From Adiantum capillus-veneris (taxonomy: Eukaryota > Streptophyta > Polypodiopsida > Polypodiales > Pteridaceae): a DNA stretch of 64,000 bases. The position numbers were made by a program, and so were the translations under genes. Positions 21,625-30,555 of the stretch are shown in pieces; position 1 is the stretch's first letter; every line of letters starts with the position of its first letter. The DNA is taken from positions 177,313,740 to 177,377,739 of the forward strand of contig CM043944.1 of the NCBI GenBank assembly GCA_014529385.2, in the 5' to 3' direction. The notes beneath the pieces are model-generated. The model saw only the letters and a program-made list of their open reading frames with translations. It was not told where the DNA came from and searched no databases.

Positions 21625-22857
21625 CTACTCAATCTCGTCTACTAGGTTTGGGTACGTCCCAATCTTCTTTTTACGATTCTTCCCTTTTTGCCCCTGCGGT
21701 TTATCTTGGGGGTCTTGGATTGGATTTGGAAACACTTGTGGTGTTTTCAGAGGCTCTTTATGGTTTTCTCTTATTCGGTTTTCATTTGGTTCCATGTTAC
21801 GGTTTTCTTTGTCGGTCTTTCTCTTTGTGGTATTGGTTCTAGTCTCCATTGTCTCGATTGAATCTGAATCATCCTCGAGGTCATTCATATACACGGGGTC
21901 ATCTCCTGTTCCTATGTTTGTTTTGGAACTTGGCTTTGAATTTTCCGTATTCTGCGACTTCTTCCTTCGTGTCTTCTTTTTCTTTGCTTGGATAACTGAC
22001 GCGGTATCTCTCTCTTCGAGGATATGGCCTGGCCCTTGAAGCATGGACCGTGTAATCGCATAAGCGGGTGCGACGGGTGGTATTGGCGATGTCACACTAG
22101 CAATTTCGACCAAATTCAGGGGTGTGATTTTAGGCGCATTTGGGTTATAGGGGCATTGGGCAATCAAGTGATCTATGCCACAACGATTACATGTGAGTAT
22201 TGGCATTGCAGACGTGCTCCCTTGATTCATTTGCATCTGTGCAGCATTCTTTTGCAGCCTAATAGGGCACTCCGCTGCTCGATGTGGTCCACCACACTCG
22301 TAGCATTGAAGAGGTGGCCTCCTAGCCTGGGTGTTGATATTTTGACCTCTGGATGCGAGAGCAGCAGCTTGATAAACCGGCTTGACTTGCCCCCAACAAT
22401 CTTCCATGTAGTATATAGGACACTCTTCCAATGTATCAAGTCCGTAGGCAATACTAGTGTCTATTTCCTCCTCACAGCCATCTGGATAAGCATTTGATGG
22501 CTCGCAACCCACTTGGTTCATAGGGGCGACTTTTGGATGCGGGGGCTGCGGTCCTAGCACAGGAGGTGGTAGCGGTGTAGCTTGTACAACATTTTGAGAT
22601 CTAGGGACCATGTGTTGCGGTAGTTGCTCAACAGGTGGAGTAGGCATCAATACAGGAGCTCGATGCGCATCCGTCCAGGCTACAGGTGGTCTATTTGCCA
22701 TCATACGTTTGATCATTAAACAATCCTTAGCTTGGTGACCATACCTACCACATGTGTTGCAAGTTCCATTAAATTTTACTCTAAACGTAGGGCACTCACC
22801 AGTGCTATGTGGACCTAAGCAAATGGAACACCATTGTTGCTCCCTTCTTGGATACAT
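21625..22857 (-). CDS. element P: nucleocapsid part of Gag with four Cys/His knuckles
   Basis: The frame of 410 codons begins beside CSICLGPHSTGEC, then CNTCGRYGHQAKDC, and later CYECGGPHRAAEC and CNRCGIDHLIAQC. These are four CCHC-type zinc knuckles (CX2CX3-4HX4C), which bind the RNA genome. The second half is Lys/Asp/Asn-rich and probably disordered. It is in frame with the Gag core upstream, interrupted by a single TGA (22876-22878), and with the protease downstream, interrupted by a single TAG. Four knuckles are more than the one or two usual for gypsy Gag. Confidence 0.8.
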   Translation of the reverse strand: MYPRREQQWCSICLGPHSTGECPTFRVKFNGTCNTCGRYGHQAKDCLMIKRMMANRPPVAWTDAHRAPVLMPTPPVEQLPQHMVPRSQNVVQATPLPPPVLGPQPPHPKVAPMNQVGCEPSNAYPDGCEEEIDTSIAYGLDTLEECPIYYMEDCWGQVKPVYQAAALASRGQNINTQARRPPLQCYECGGPHRAAECPIRLQKNAAQMQMNQGSTSAMPILTCNRCGIDHLIAQCPYNPNAPKITPLNLVEIASVTSPIPPVAPAYAITRSMLQGPGHILEERDTASVIQAKKKKTRRKKSQNTENSKPSSKTNIGTGDDPVYMNDLEDDSDSIETMETRTNTTKRKTDKENRNMEPNENRIRENHKEPLKTPQVFPNPIQDPQDKPQGQKGKNRKKKIGTYPNLVDEIE

Positions 22858-22875
22858 GTGACTATTTTGAGGGGG

Positions 22876-24078
22876 TCAATTATCCTTAAGAGACTCTTGG
22901 ATTTCCTTGGTGAGGTCTGTCAAGAATGTCTCAAATACCTTTGGCTCATTGGCAATGGGCTTTGCAGTCATGGGTTCATACTCAATGGCTTGTGAGCTAG
23001 TGGATCTCGTGTCAATAGACACCCTCATGCCTGCTATCATCAAGTTGTCCTCTAATTGGATTGCATTGGCAGTGACATCTTCCCAGGTTGTGATACCTCT
23101 AATCACTAGTCCATTATAGATTCCTTCATTCCTCAACCCTCGAATGAATTGATCAAGCAGTTGGTTATTGTTGAAGCGCTCATTTACAGGGTAGCGAGAG
23201 TTTAAGTGCTTTAGACGACTAATGAAGTCCCTTACTGACTCTCCTTCCTTACGTTCGGCCTTCTGTAGCTGAGATGCTACACCCCAAAGCACACCTTCTC
23301 GTATGTACTCCTTTAGAAACAACCTTCGAAGGGTAGGGTAGATTGTTTTCTCGTCCACCCTTAGGGTCCTATACCAATCTCTAGCCTTCCCACTTAATGT
23401 CAAGCTTAAGGCATTGCACTTATGTAGTTCGTTGCGTTCCCCTAAGGAATCACATACTTGTTCAAACACTTCAATGTGTTTCCTAGCATCTTCGTCCCCA
23501 TTGAATTTTTGCGTGAGTTTGGCAATTTGTACTGCCTTACTTCTAGGCTCTCTATCAGATGCGTGACGCATATTTTCCGCGATAGATCGACCTATGGTTT
23601 GAGCAAACGCTGCCAAGTCACCTATGTGAGGAGGCAGGGCCAGTGGAGGTACTCTTGGAATCATATGTGGGAGAGGGACGGGTGCCGGTCTTGGCATATG
23701 TGTGGATGATGCAGGATATGGAACATAACCGGGCATAGGTCCACTTGGATAAGAGCTAGGGAGCGGCACTCGAGGAGCATAAGCAAGTGGTACAATTGGA
23801 GGTGTGGGGGCCATGTGTGCATAAGGGGCTAGAGGCACATACGGTCGAGGCCCCATATTAGGTACTACGACACTAGGTAGTGGCACTGCGCTAACCGTAG
23901 ATGTCATCGGTACATTCTCTGTCAGGCTTATCCCTGGAGTGAGCACTGGGTTTTCCTTAATAGAGGGTTGAGCCAAGTTAGGGAAGCTAAAGTTGTCGCT
24001 CGGAGGCTCAGATTGCATAGAGACCCCAAGTGAAATGACGTAAGATGGGTCCATGGGGCTCATTAGAGGAGTCTCCAT
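22876..24078 (-). CDS. element P: Gag core
   Basis: The 400-codon frame has a long Pro-rich N-terminus (about residues 30-170) and then a Retrotrans_gag domain: IAKLTQKFNGDEDARKHIE, LSLTLSGKARDWYRTL, and RDFISRLKHLNSRYP. This protein forms the particle. The frame ends with KDN and a TGA, after which the same frame continues without another stop to the ATG of the knuckle part 21 bases on. A preceding frame (24460-24008) overlaps its start in another phase and may be the true N-terminus separated by a frameshift. Confidence 0.85.
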   Translation of the reverse strand: METPLMSPMDPSYVISLGVSMQSEPPSDNFSFPNLAQPSIKENPVLTPGISLTENVPMTSTVSAVPLPSVVVPNMGPRPYVPLAPYAHMAPTPPIVPLAYAPRVPLPSSYPSGPMPGYVPYPASSTHMPRPAPVPLPHMIPRVPPLALPPHIGDLAAFAQTIGRSIAENMRHASDREPRSKAVQIAKLTQKFNGDEDARKHIEVFEQVCDSLGERNELHKCNALSLTLSGKARDWYRTLRVDEKTIYPTLRRLFLKEYIREGVLWGVASQLQKAERKEGESVRDFISRLKHLNSRYPVNERFNNNQLLDQFIRGLRNEGIYNGLVIRGITTWEDVTANAIQLEDNLMIAGMRVSIDTRSTSSQAIEYEPMTAKPIANEPKVFETFLTDLTKEIQESLKDN

Positions 24079-24460
24079 TTGTGATAGAGTAGGCTGTTGC
24101 GTGGCCAGAGTGTAGATCCGTCAACACCTCAGTGTGGAGGTCGTATGTCCAATGATCATTAATGAACAATCCTTCTAGAGTCGACGTGTTAACGGTTTCT
24201 TGTGAGGTAGAAGGAATGTTGCTCCCCGTGGTTTTACTTGTCACCAACGGTACTCTAGAGGGAACTTCTAAAGGAGGCAGCTCAACAGGGCCTTCTTGGT
24301 AAGAAGTTGGTAGGATATCCACATGGACACTCTTTGGGGGTGTGGGGTCCACGTGCGATGTGAAAGGAGATTCCACTTTCCCACCCCCTTCGTGTGCTTC
24401 ATTTGCATCAGGTTCCGAGCGAGTAGCTCTACCTAATGTTTCCATGAAACGGCTAAACAT
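24008..24460 (-). CDS. element P: N-terminal Gag leader frame
   Basis: A 150-codon frame starting MFSRFMETLGRATRSEP, rich in Pro, Ser and Thr, lies between the primer site and the Gag core and overlaps the core by 71 bp in another phase. It has no recognised domain. It may be a short separate leader protein, or the start of Gag before a frameshift. Confidence 0.4.
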   Translation of the reverse strand: MFSRFMETLGRATRSEPDANEAHEGGGKVESPFTSHVDPTPPKSVHVDILPTSYQEGPVELPPLEVPSRVPLVTSKTTGSNIPSTSQETVNTSTLEGLFINDHWTYDLHTEVLTDLHSGHATAYSITNGDSSNEPHGPILRHFTWGLYAI

Positions 24461-24595
24461 ACTAGTACTAGGCTATGGAGCTTCGGGAGGTGCATGGCCT
24501 TCTCTCTCAGTGTTTTGGGTAGGGTATGCTTCCATGATTTCTGAGTCGGAGGAGGAATCACTAGCGGCTATTTTAGGGTCTTGGGTGGTCTCAGA

Positions 24596-24780
24596 CGCAG
24601 AAATTGAAAATGCAGAAATGCAGAAATTGAAAAAAACCCAAGAAATGCAGAAAATTGAAAAAGCGCAGAAAATGCAGAAAATTGCAGAAATTGGAACTTG
24701 ACAGAAAATTTAACACAGAAAACGCAGAAAATTGCAGAAATTGAAACTTGACAGAAAATGCAAAAACGCAAGAAAGCGTA
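24596..24780. repeat. purine-rich gcagaaattgaaa repeats in element P leader
   Basis: Imperfect units of gcagaaaattgcagaaattgaa type recur about ten times, between Gag and the primer site. On the minus strand, the sense strand of the element, this is a pyrimidine-rich leader. Low-complexity leader repeats of this kind probably arise by slippage during reverse transcription. Confidence 0.75.
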
Positions 24781-24808
24781 AAGTGCTAACCGAGCTTAGT
24801 GTAGGGCA

Positions 24809-24828
24809 TATCCCCGGCAGCGGCGCCA
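24809..24828 (-). promoter_or_regulatory. element P primer-binding site (tRNA-Asp type)
   Basis: TGGCGCCGCTGCCGGGGATA on the minus strand, four bases after the LTR end. It resembles the tRNA-Asp sites known from Athila/Tat elements. Confidence 0.85.
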
Positions 24829-24832
24829 AAAA

Positions 24833-25083
24833 TGTGCGCTCCTTGCTGCACTGTCGAAGCAAGGGACTTGCCAATACACCGTGTGCGAGCCACAAACGGC
24901 TCCAAGCACACAACAAGCGTAAACTAGCAAGCTCAAGAGAGCAAAGGGTGTGTCACTCACCGCTCTACGCTCGCCTTCGTGGTGGATTCCTCGCCGCGAT
25001 GAAGAAGAAGCTGCAGTCGTGCCGCGCTCAACCGCCTCGCCGCCGTCGTGCCTTCGTAATGCTCGATCGCACACACACTCTCC

Positions 25084-25124
<41 letters not shown>

Positions 25125-25421
25125 GAGGAGGTGAAGAAGAAGAAGATGGAGATGGAGCAAGAGCACTCTTCTATTGCACAAATGAGAGAATGAGTAAAAA
25201 TTAGGTTTAGTTGGCTTTTATAGGAGCTCACCCCATTCACACTTGGGCGCCCATGCTTAGCCAACTAATCCCTTGAATGTCCCAGTTAGAGTGCACCTGT
25301 CATCGGCGATCACTCTTACCCTTTTCCTATTGGTCCGACAAGCCCGGTACCTGACTCTACCAAATACATAATACACGTTCGTCGTAGGTAATGGGGTGTC
25401 CGTGAGCCGTGAGGGTTAACA
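24833..25421 (-). repeat. element P 5' LTR
   Basis: It is near-identical to 17486-18074, with the same termini, CT/CA runs and length. On the right the target duplication gagat (25422-25426) adjoins CACTA sequence. Confidence 0.95.
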
Positions 25422-25499
25422 GAGATATTCCTATGTAGAGAGATTCCTGTGAAGTTCTTGTGAATTTGTCTCCCATGTGCATTCTACGTATCTTGTAAA

Positions 25500-25764
25500 A
25501 GCACTGCGCTCCGGGTGCAATGGAGATTGAGGTTGCAATTGCGAAGGAGGTGATTATTCTCTACTTATATATGCTGCTTGCCCCTCCACTAGATCTAGTT
25601 GATAGGGTGAAAGAGACACTAAGAAACATTAGTAATGCTTATTAACGTCTCTTTCATCCAATCAACTAGATCTAGTGGAGGGACGAGCAACATCTATGAG
25701 CAGACACGGATCACCTCCTTTGCAATTGCAGCCTCAGTCTCCATCGCACTCAAAGTGCAGTGCT
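25500..25764. repeat. long fold-back hairpin, 118-bp arms and 29-nt loop
   Basis: The arm 25500-25617 (gcactgcgctccgggtgcaa ... gtgaaagagac) is the reverse complement of 25647-25764 with roughly 85-88 percent identity by eye and equal length, separated by 29 bases. An RNA made from either strand would fold into a long imperfect hairpin, like an inverted-repeat small-RNA precursor or a small fold-back element. It lies inside the CACTA transposon, 75 bp from the insertion point of element P. The right arm overlaps the hAT-like frame on the minus strand. Confidence 0.9.
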
Positions 25765-25840
25765 CATTAGCGAGGAGTGTCCCTGCTTGTGAGAACATAC
25801 CCGGAGCATACGTACCTAGAGTGGACGCACTGTCGATTAA
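25694..25840 (-). pseudogene. possible hAT transposase C-terminal (hATC) fragment
   Basis: The minus strand reads STLGTYAPGMFSQAG, then LLANEHCTLSAMETEAAIAKEV before a stop. The spacing of FSxAG, LS, E and K resembles the hAT dimerisation domain (ERxFSxAG...LxPxxxEALxxLK). Only about 45 codons fit and the rest of the transposase is missing. Half of it is duplicated in inverted orientation to make the hairpin. The match is by pattern only and could be chance. Confidence 0.35.
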
Positions 25841-26252
25841 ACACAATTTAAATTTCTCAAGTATAGCCACGTGAATACAATATATATTATAAAACGAATC
25901 AAAATTGTTCAAATACAATGTTTATGGCTTTAAGAGTTCTCTCTCTCATCCTTGCATAGCTCAGCATAACTCCGTATATCTATATAGAGCTCTCTGTTTA
26001 GGCAACTATCCTCATTTCATTTTGTAGATCCTCTGCATGCACCCCATAGAGAGTAGCAATTTCATGCTCATCTGGCACCACCTCATCGACTTTTGACTGA
26101 GCATCTTCTCCAATCTCCTCCATTGATGCCGTTGTGATTGGCACATGGTAGCGTTCATACTTCCGTGCACTACGAGGGGCTACCTCTATGACATACCATC
26201 AGTTTGATGTAGACTTTGTAGGATTAAATATCACCTTCTAGAGCCACATAAA

Positions 26253-26537
26253 TTACATGAAAGCTTCCAAGCACATAACTTCTAAAATTCGATAGCTTCC
26301 AAGCACATAACTTACTTGTTCACAATGCTCGGGTAGTACGAAAGTGTCTCTTAGGTCGGTCCATTTTTTAGTTGAATCCACTTCAAGGTCACCAGACTCT
26401 CCTCTGCGAACAATTGCGTTGTGACCCTCCATGTTTATCTTGAACCATTGCACGTAGAACAAGTCAACAGAAAATACTCTATAATTGATCCTCAAAATCT
26501 CTTGAAGCGTGTCGAAGTAAGTGAGCTCCTCCACCAC
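26253..26537 (-). pseudogene. CACTA transposase gene: DUF4216-like part
   Basis: The frame reads YFDTLQEILRINYRVFSVDLFYVQWF, then DTFVLPEHCEQVSYVL, matching the usual DUF4216 pattern (Y-G-L--I--L-Y------LFKC-W, then DPFVLA-Q--QVFYV). This domain lies C-terminal to DUF4218 in TNP2-type CACTA proteins. The order here agrees, but stops separate it from the DUF4218 part. Confidence 0.7.
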
Positions 26538-26708
26538 ATGATCTGTGTCAGAGGACCGTCATCGACTAGATTGTTCAAATTTTTCCATGATTCCACAATC
26601 TTGAGTAAGACACTTTTTGTCGATTTTTTCCACCCTAAAATGTCGACCTTTACATCATGCTACTGTGTTTGACTTATACTACAACCAACAAAGATTAGGA
26701 GTGGCCGT

Positions 26709-27587
26709 TTAAACATCTAGAAAGTCACTAGTCGTACATCGCAGACTTAGCTTGGTTGCGCAACCCCGAGAGTACTCCCACTTCTCCTCAATCACTTGTT
26801 CACTGCATTGTTGTATGCTTTTCAATTGGTTGTGCAACCATCTTAAGCTCATGAATGTTGGTAGGCTCTCCAGACCCGCCGGATAATGCATCGGTCGTTG
26901 TCTTCCCCGTCTCCACTCAATCCGTGCCCTTTGTCGCTCTTGCTTTGCATCCTTGTATTGTGAAATCCATTTTTGTATCACTGGATTGTGAAGCATGCAA
27001 AATTGACTAATTTTAGCCTCTAGATCTTCCATCATCTTCTTCTCAACACCGAGATTGCACATGACAATCCCAGATATGCGCTCATCATCTATGGTTCTCC
27101 ATAGCGTGTCTCGGGCTTTATCAAATCTGTCTAGCCACACTCCAATGTAATTTAGGGACCTTAATTCCATCCAACCTTCTACCATGCTACCCTCTGGGCA
27201 TGCCTTCTGACGCACGTATCCCTTAAGTGTTTTCATGAAACGTTCTAAAAAGAACATCCATCTGGAATGTACTCTACCAGATATTTCCACCTCATCAACT
27301 CTATGAACAAGAAGATGCACCTCAATGGTTAGCATGGTAGTAGGAAAGTGTTTCTCAAACATGCACACAACCTCCGTAGCATTTAGTTTGGTGAATGGTA
27401 TGGAGTCTACATTGATATCCTTTTGTGAGATCCATTGCACCAATTTCGCGAGTTTGTAGATTGTGTTATGAACATCAGGAGACAAACATCCCTCAATGGC
27501 CACCGGTAAAATAAACTGCAAAACATGTCTAGCAATGATATTAAAGTCCACACACAAATTTATTACACAATTTCCACTATGATACAT
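26709..27587 (-). pseudogene. CACTA transposase gene: DUF4218 part
   Basis: The 292-codon frame contains ILPVAIEGCLSPDVHNTIY, FPTTMLTIEVHLLVHRVDE, then GRVHSRWMFFLERFMKTLKG and QKACPEGSMVEGW, the conserved core of DUF4218 that follows the Transposase_21 (TNP2) catalytic part in plant EnSpm proteins. It is open over nearly the full domain. The upstream catalytic part is in pieces at 27709-28251, so the gene is broken. Confidence 0.85.
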
Positions 27588-27708
27588 TCCACTTCAAACA
27601 TATCTGACACATTTTATGCCAGTCTTGTGACTTCAAACCGGTAAGCTTTCCTTCTTTAGTGAAACACGTTTAGAGCGAGTGCATTACACCAGTAGGGGTC
27701 CGCACATA

Positions 27709-28251
27709 TCAAATGGTCTCTTTTACTTTGCGTTCTTGGGCTCCTATGAAAATCCATGGCATTTTAGGAAGTTTTATTGATCCATCGCATGTTGTCTGCA
27801 GCCAATATTTCTCCATAGAATCCACATTTCTAAGGTCAATTGTGGCTCTCAAAGTATCTTTCTTACCGGTAAGATGGTCCCATAGCAGATTACCCACATT
27901 CTTGAATATGTGCATTGCAATGCGCAATTGATTGATCATGCATCGGGACCAATATGGTAACTCGTACCATAGAGAGAGTCTTTTTATTCCTGGGGGCAGA
28001 CCACCATCACACATCTCCTTCTGCTCTAAACATGCTTGTGCAGACATCCTTGGTGGCTCTCATCCCAAAAAGCCGTCGTGTAACACATGATTCTCTGGAA
28101 GATACGCTTGATGAACTTCGTAGATTTTCTTCTTCAATGAGGACGCTCGACGTGCATTCCGTTTATATCCACATGTAACACATGCTCTATTTCTTCTTGC
28201 TTGAAGGCCTGCATGTATACACATGACAATAGATAAGATTAGAAAAACCAA
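27709..28251 (-). pseudogene. CACTA transposase gene: Transposase_21 (TNP2) remnant
   Basis: Two minus-strand frames (28251-28060 and 28047-27709) carry pieces of the TNP2 domain: IYEVHQAYLPENH corresponds to the Y-GHRRFLP-NH motif, SLWYELPYWS to the IFY-LPYW motif, and MHIFKNVGNLLWDHLTGKKDT to the DVMHIEKNV motif. TNP2 proteins cut and join CACTA ends. The N-terminal half is missing and several motif residues are changed (for example E to F after MHI), so it is inactive. Confidence 0.75.
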
Positions 28252-28289
28252 GATTTACAGTGTTTGATTTTGAGTATCTCTTTGTTTTC

Positions 28290-28389
28290 TCCTCTCTCTC
28301 TCTCTCTCTCCCCTTTCCTCTCTCAATGTGTGTGTGTATGCATTCTTTGTTTATGCATGTGTGCGTATGTGTTTTTTATTTATGCATGT

Positions 28390-28438
<49 letters not shown>

Positions 28439-28565
28439 GACACGATGTGTGTGTGTGAGAAAGAGAGAGAGAGGGAGAGGGAGAGAGAGATAAAGAGGGA
28501 AGAGAACATGAGAGAGAGGAGAGGGAAGGAGCATACCTGGCTCTCCTTCCTCTCCTCGTGTATCT

Positions 28566-28612
<47 letters not shown>

Positions 28613-28660
28613 GGGGGGGGGGGAGGGGGGGGAGGGAGAAAGAGACAGATAGGGAGAGCG
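28290..28660. repeat. cluster of microsatellites with a 28-base G run
   Basis: CT runs (about 28293-28320 and 28391-28435), AG-rich DNA (28455-28530), a TG run (28569-28595), then an unbroken run of 28 G (28596-28623), one A and eight more G. It lies in the right subterminal part of the CACTA element. Frames across it are artefacts of the repeats. Confidence 0.95.
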
Positions 28661-28709
28661 TGGGTTACTTCTTTGCTTGAGCGCCAAAAGTTTTCGGGCG
28701 CTCTCGATT

Positions 28710-28857
28710 TATTTTTTACCCCTGTCGGTGTCGCTATGAGCGTCTCTGCAACAAAAAAAATAGCGATGCTCATAGCGACACCCATAGCGACGCCGTGGAT
28801 TTTCACTTTTGAGCGTCGCACTGCAAGCGTCGCTAATGTGAAATACCTCTTGTAGTG
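28710..28857. repeat. CACTA right subterminal repeats and terminal inverted repeat
   Basis: Copies of gtgtcgctat, agcgtctc, agcgatgc, agcgacac, agcgacgc and gcgtcgct are packed within 130 bp and end in cctcttgtagtg (28846-28857). They mirror the left end at 15553-15820. Confidence 0.85.
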
Positions 28858-28860
28858 GTG

Positions 28861-30290
28861 ATGGAACATGAATTGAGATCCATGTACCTCATCAAAAAAT
28901 TTGACTGGGATTTTGAGTAATAGGTAGCTGGTATCATTTGGAACAACTTTCTCAAAAGAACTATATGCAAAGAAGTTGTAGAAAGTAGTGAAAAGAGTCA
29001 AAAACAGTTCATTGTCAAAAATGTCACAGGAGACTGTATAAGTCACTTTTGGTTGGGTAAAATTGATCGAAATTTAGAAATTTTCTATTGAGCAAGCTAG
29101 AAAGATGATGAGCTATCAACATACCAAAATTCAAATCCAAAAGTGGTGGAACATGGATCGCAATCCATGTACCCCTAACGAATTCTTGGACATAAATGTT
29201 TCCAACTTGTAGCAAAGACCATGATGAACAAAAGTCCCTAAAGAAGCATTGTCAAAAAAGTTCAAAATTTCGGTCAAAAGTGCAAAAACTTGTTCAAAGG
29301 AAAACCCTAAAACAAACCTAGAGATTGACTTTTTCCCGACCTAAACAAGTCCAAATGACACAAAAACCATATAGCTAGCATCAAGAGACCAAGGGCAAGC
29401 TATGAGTCAAGTTCCATTACCATCTGATACAAAGGTACATGGATCGTGATCCATGTTCTTATGTCACAACTCATACCAAACTTGCACCATAGCTAGAGGA
29501 CATCATAAAGAGTCCAGAGGTCTTTCCAAAAATGAATTTGGATATCAAAAACCATACCAAAACCCAAGAAATGTCAAGCATACTAACAAAGTGCAAGAAC
29601 CAACCTAATGTTCAATCCAAAGGTCTATTTTCAAAAACATTGATACCATAGGACCTACTAGTCATGTTGAATCTAATGGTACCAAGAAAAGTCAATTTGG
29701 GCTCCAAACATGGATCACAATCCATGTACCCATGGTGATAGCTTGACCTAAATGTTTTGAGATTAGTAGTACATTGACAAGAAAACATATTTCCAAGCCT
29801 AGTTGTGAAAAAGTTTAAGCAAATTTGGGTCAAAAGGGACAAAACAGGTGACAGAATGAAACCCACAATATACCTTGTACTCGACATTTGACCTATCATA
29901 ACAAGTCCAAATCCAAAAATATTTGAGATTTAGCTTGTGGTTATAGAGTGAAACAAGTTGCCAACAAGAGATCAGCTCTAGATGTGGCTAAGCATGGATC
30001 TCAATCTATGTACCTCAGCCTCAAAATTTGATGAGACTTGGTACAGAGCTTGCATATGACCTTATCTACATACTATCAAAATTTGGAGTAAAAACATTGA
30101 TAGGGGAACATGGATCACGATCCATGGGCCTCAGCATAGTGGGGGTATCTGACTTGGTGATCTTGTAGACTTACTTGAGAACATCTCAAATCTCAAGTTT
30201 GAGCCAAAAATACCATCTAGAGACCAAGATACAAGCCAAAGTTCCTGTGTTCTGGTCTTGAGACTGTCTAGAGTGCTATTTCAACTACGA
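28861..30290. repeat. about 280-bp palindrome-bearing repeat array, right part
   Basis: Palindromes of the form CATGGATCnnnATCCATG occur at 28867, 29152, 29438, 29709, 29993 and 30109. The spacings are 285, 286, 271 and 284 bp, and then a shortened 116. Between them recur phrases such as aaacaagtccaaat, tcaaatttcggtcaaaag and aaaaccatacc. The palindrome is better preserved than the rest of the unit. No coding frame spans the units. Confidence 0.75.
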
Positions 30291-30555
30291 TGCACTAAAA
30301 TTTCTCTTTTTTTTAATTGACAATTGCAAATTGAGTCAAGTATAGCCACGAAGAAAGCTTGCAGGCAATAGGACACACCTAGACCTGTATTTTCCTAGGT
30401 TTCCTAAATCCAAACTTTAGGGGTACCCAAAACCATTTTTTAGAGACGAAAAGAGTCATAAGTTCCTAACTCCTGAGAGACCTGATCAGGGGAAAAAAGA
30501 GATAAGTTGCACTAAGCCAAAGTGGGCTTGGCAAGGACTATCTTGAGAGTTTTGA

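Larger units (their letters stand above)
17486..25421 (-). mobile_element. P: young LTR retrotransposon with gag and protease only
   Basis: Identical-length LTRs of 589 bp (17486-18074 and 24833-25421) differ at about three positions. The 5-bp duplication gagat lies outside both (17481-17485 and 25422-25426). On the minus strand the 5' LTR is followed by the primer site TGGCGCCGCTGCCGGGGATA (24809-24828), the tRNA-Asp type of Athila/Tat gypsy elements, and the 3' LTR is preceded by the purine tract AGGAAGGGGGGCA (18075-18087). Inside are Gag, zinc knuckles and an aspartic protease, then 1.6 kb of non-coding DNA where RT, RNase H and integrase would be. It must use enzymes from another element. 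Confidence 0.92.
15553..28857 (-). mobile_element. CACTA/EnSpm DNA transposon, interrupted by element P
   Basis: The ends are inverted: CACTATAAGAGGT at 15553-15565 and CACTACAAGAGGT (minus strand) at 28845-28857. A 3-bp target duplication gtg flanks them (15550-15552 and 28858-28860), the signature of CACTA elements. Both ends hold clustered subterminal copies of an AGCGACRC-like motif. Minus-strand remnants of both usual CACTA genes are inside: the TNP2/DUF4218/DUF4216 gene at 28.25-26.25 kb and a Transposase_24-like gene at 17.35-16.3 kb. Without the inserted retrotransposon the element is about 5.36 kb, short for an autonomous copy, and its transposase is broken. Confidence 0.9.

Noticed and set aside
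28260-29046. Frames of up to 231 codons across the 28.3-28.7-kb microsatellites
   Set aside because: Composed of Ser-Leu, Cys-Val, Gly and Pro runs from simple repeats; no domain on either side.
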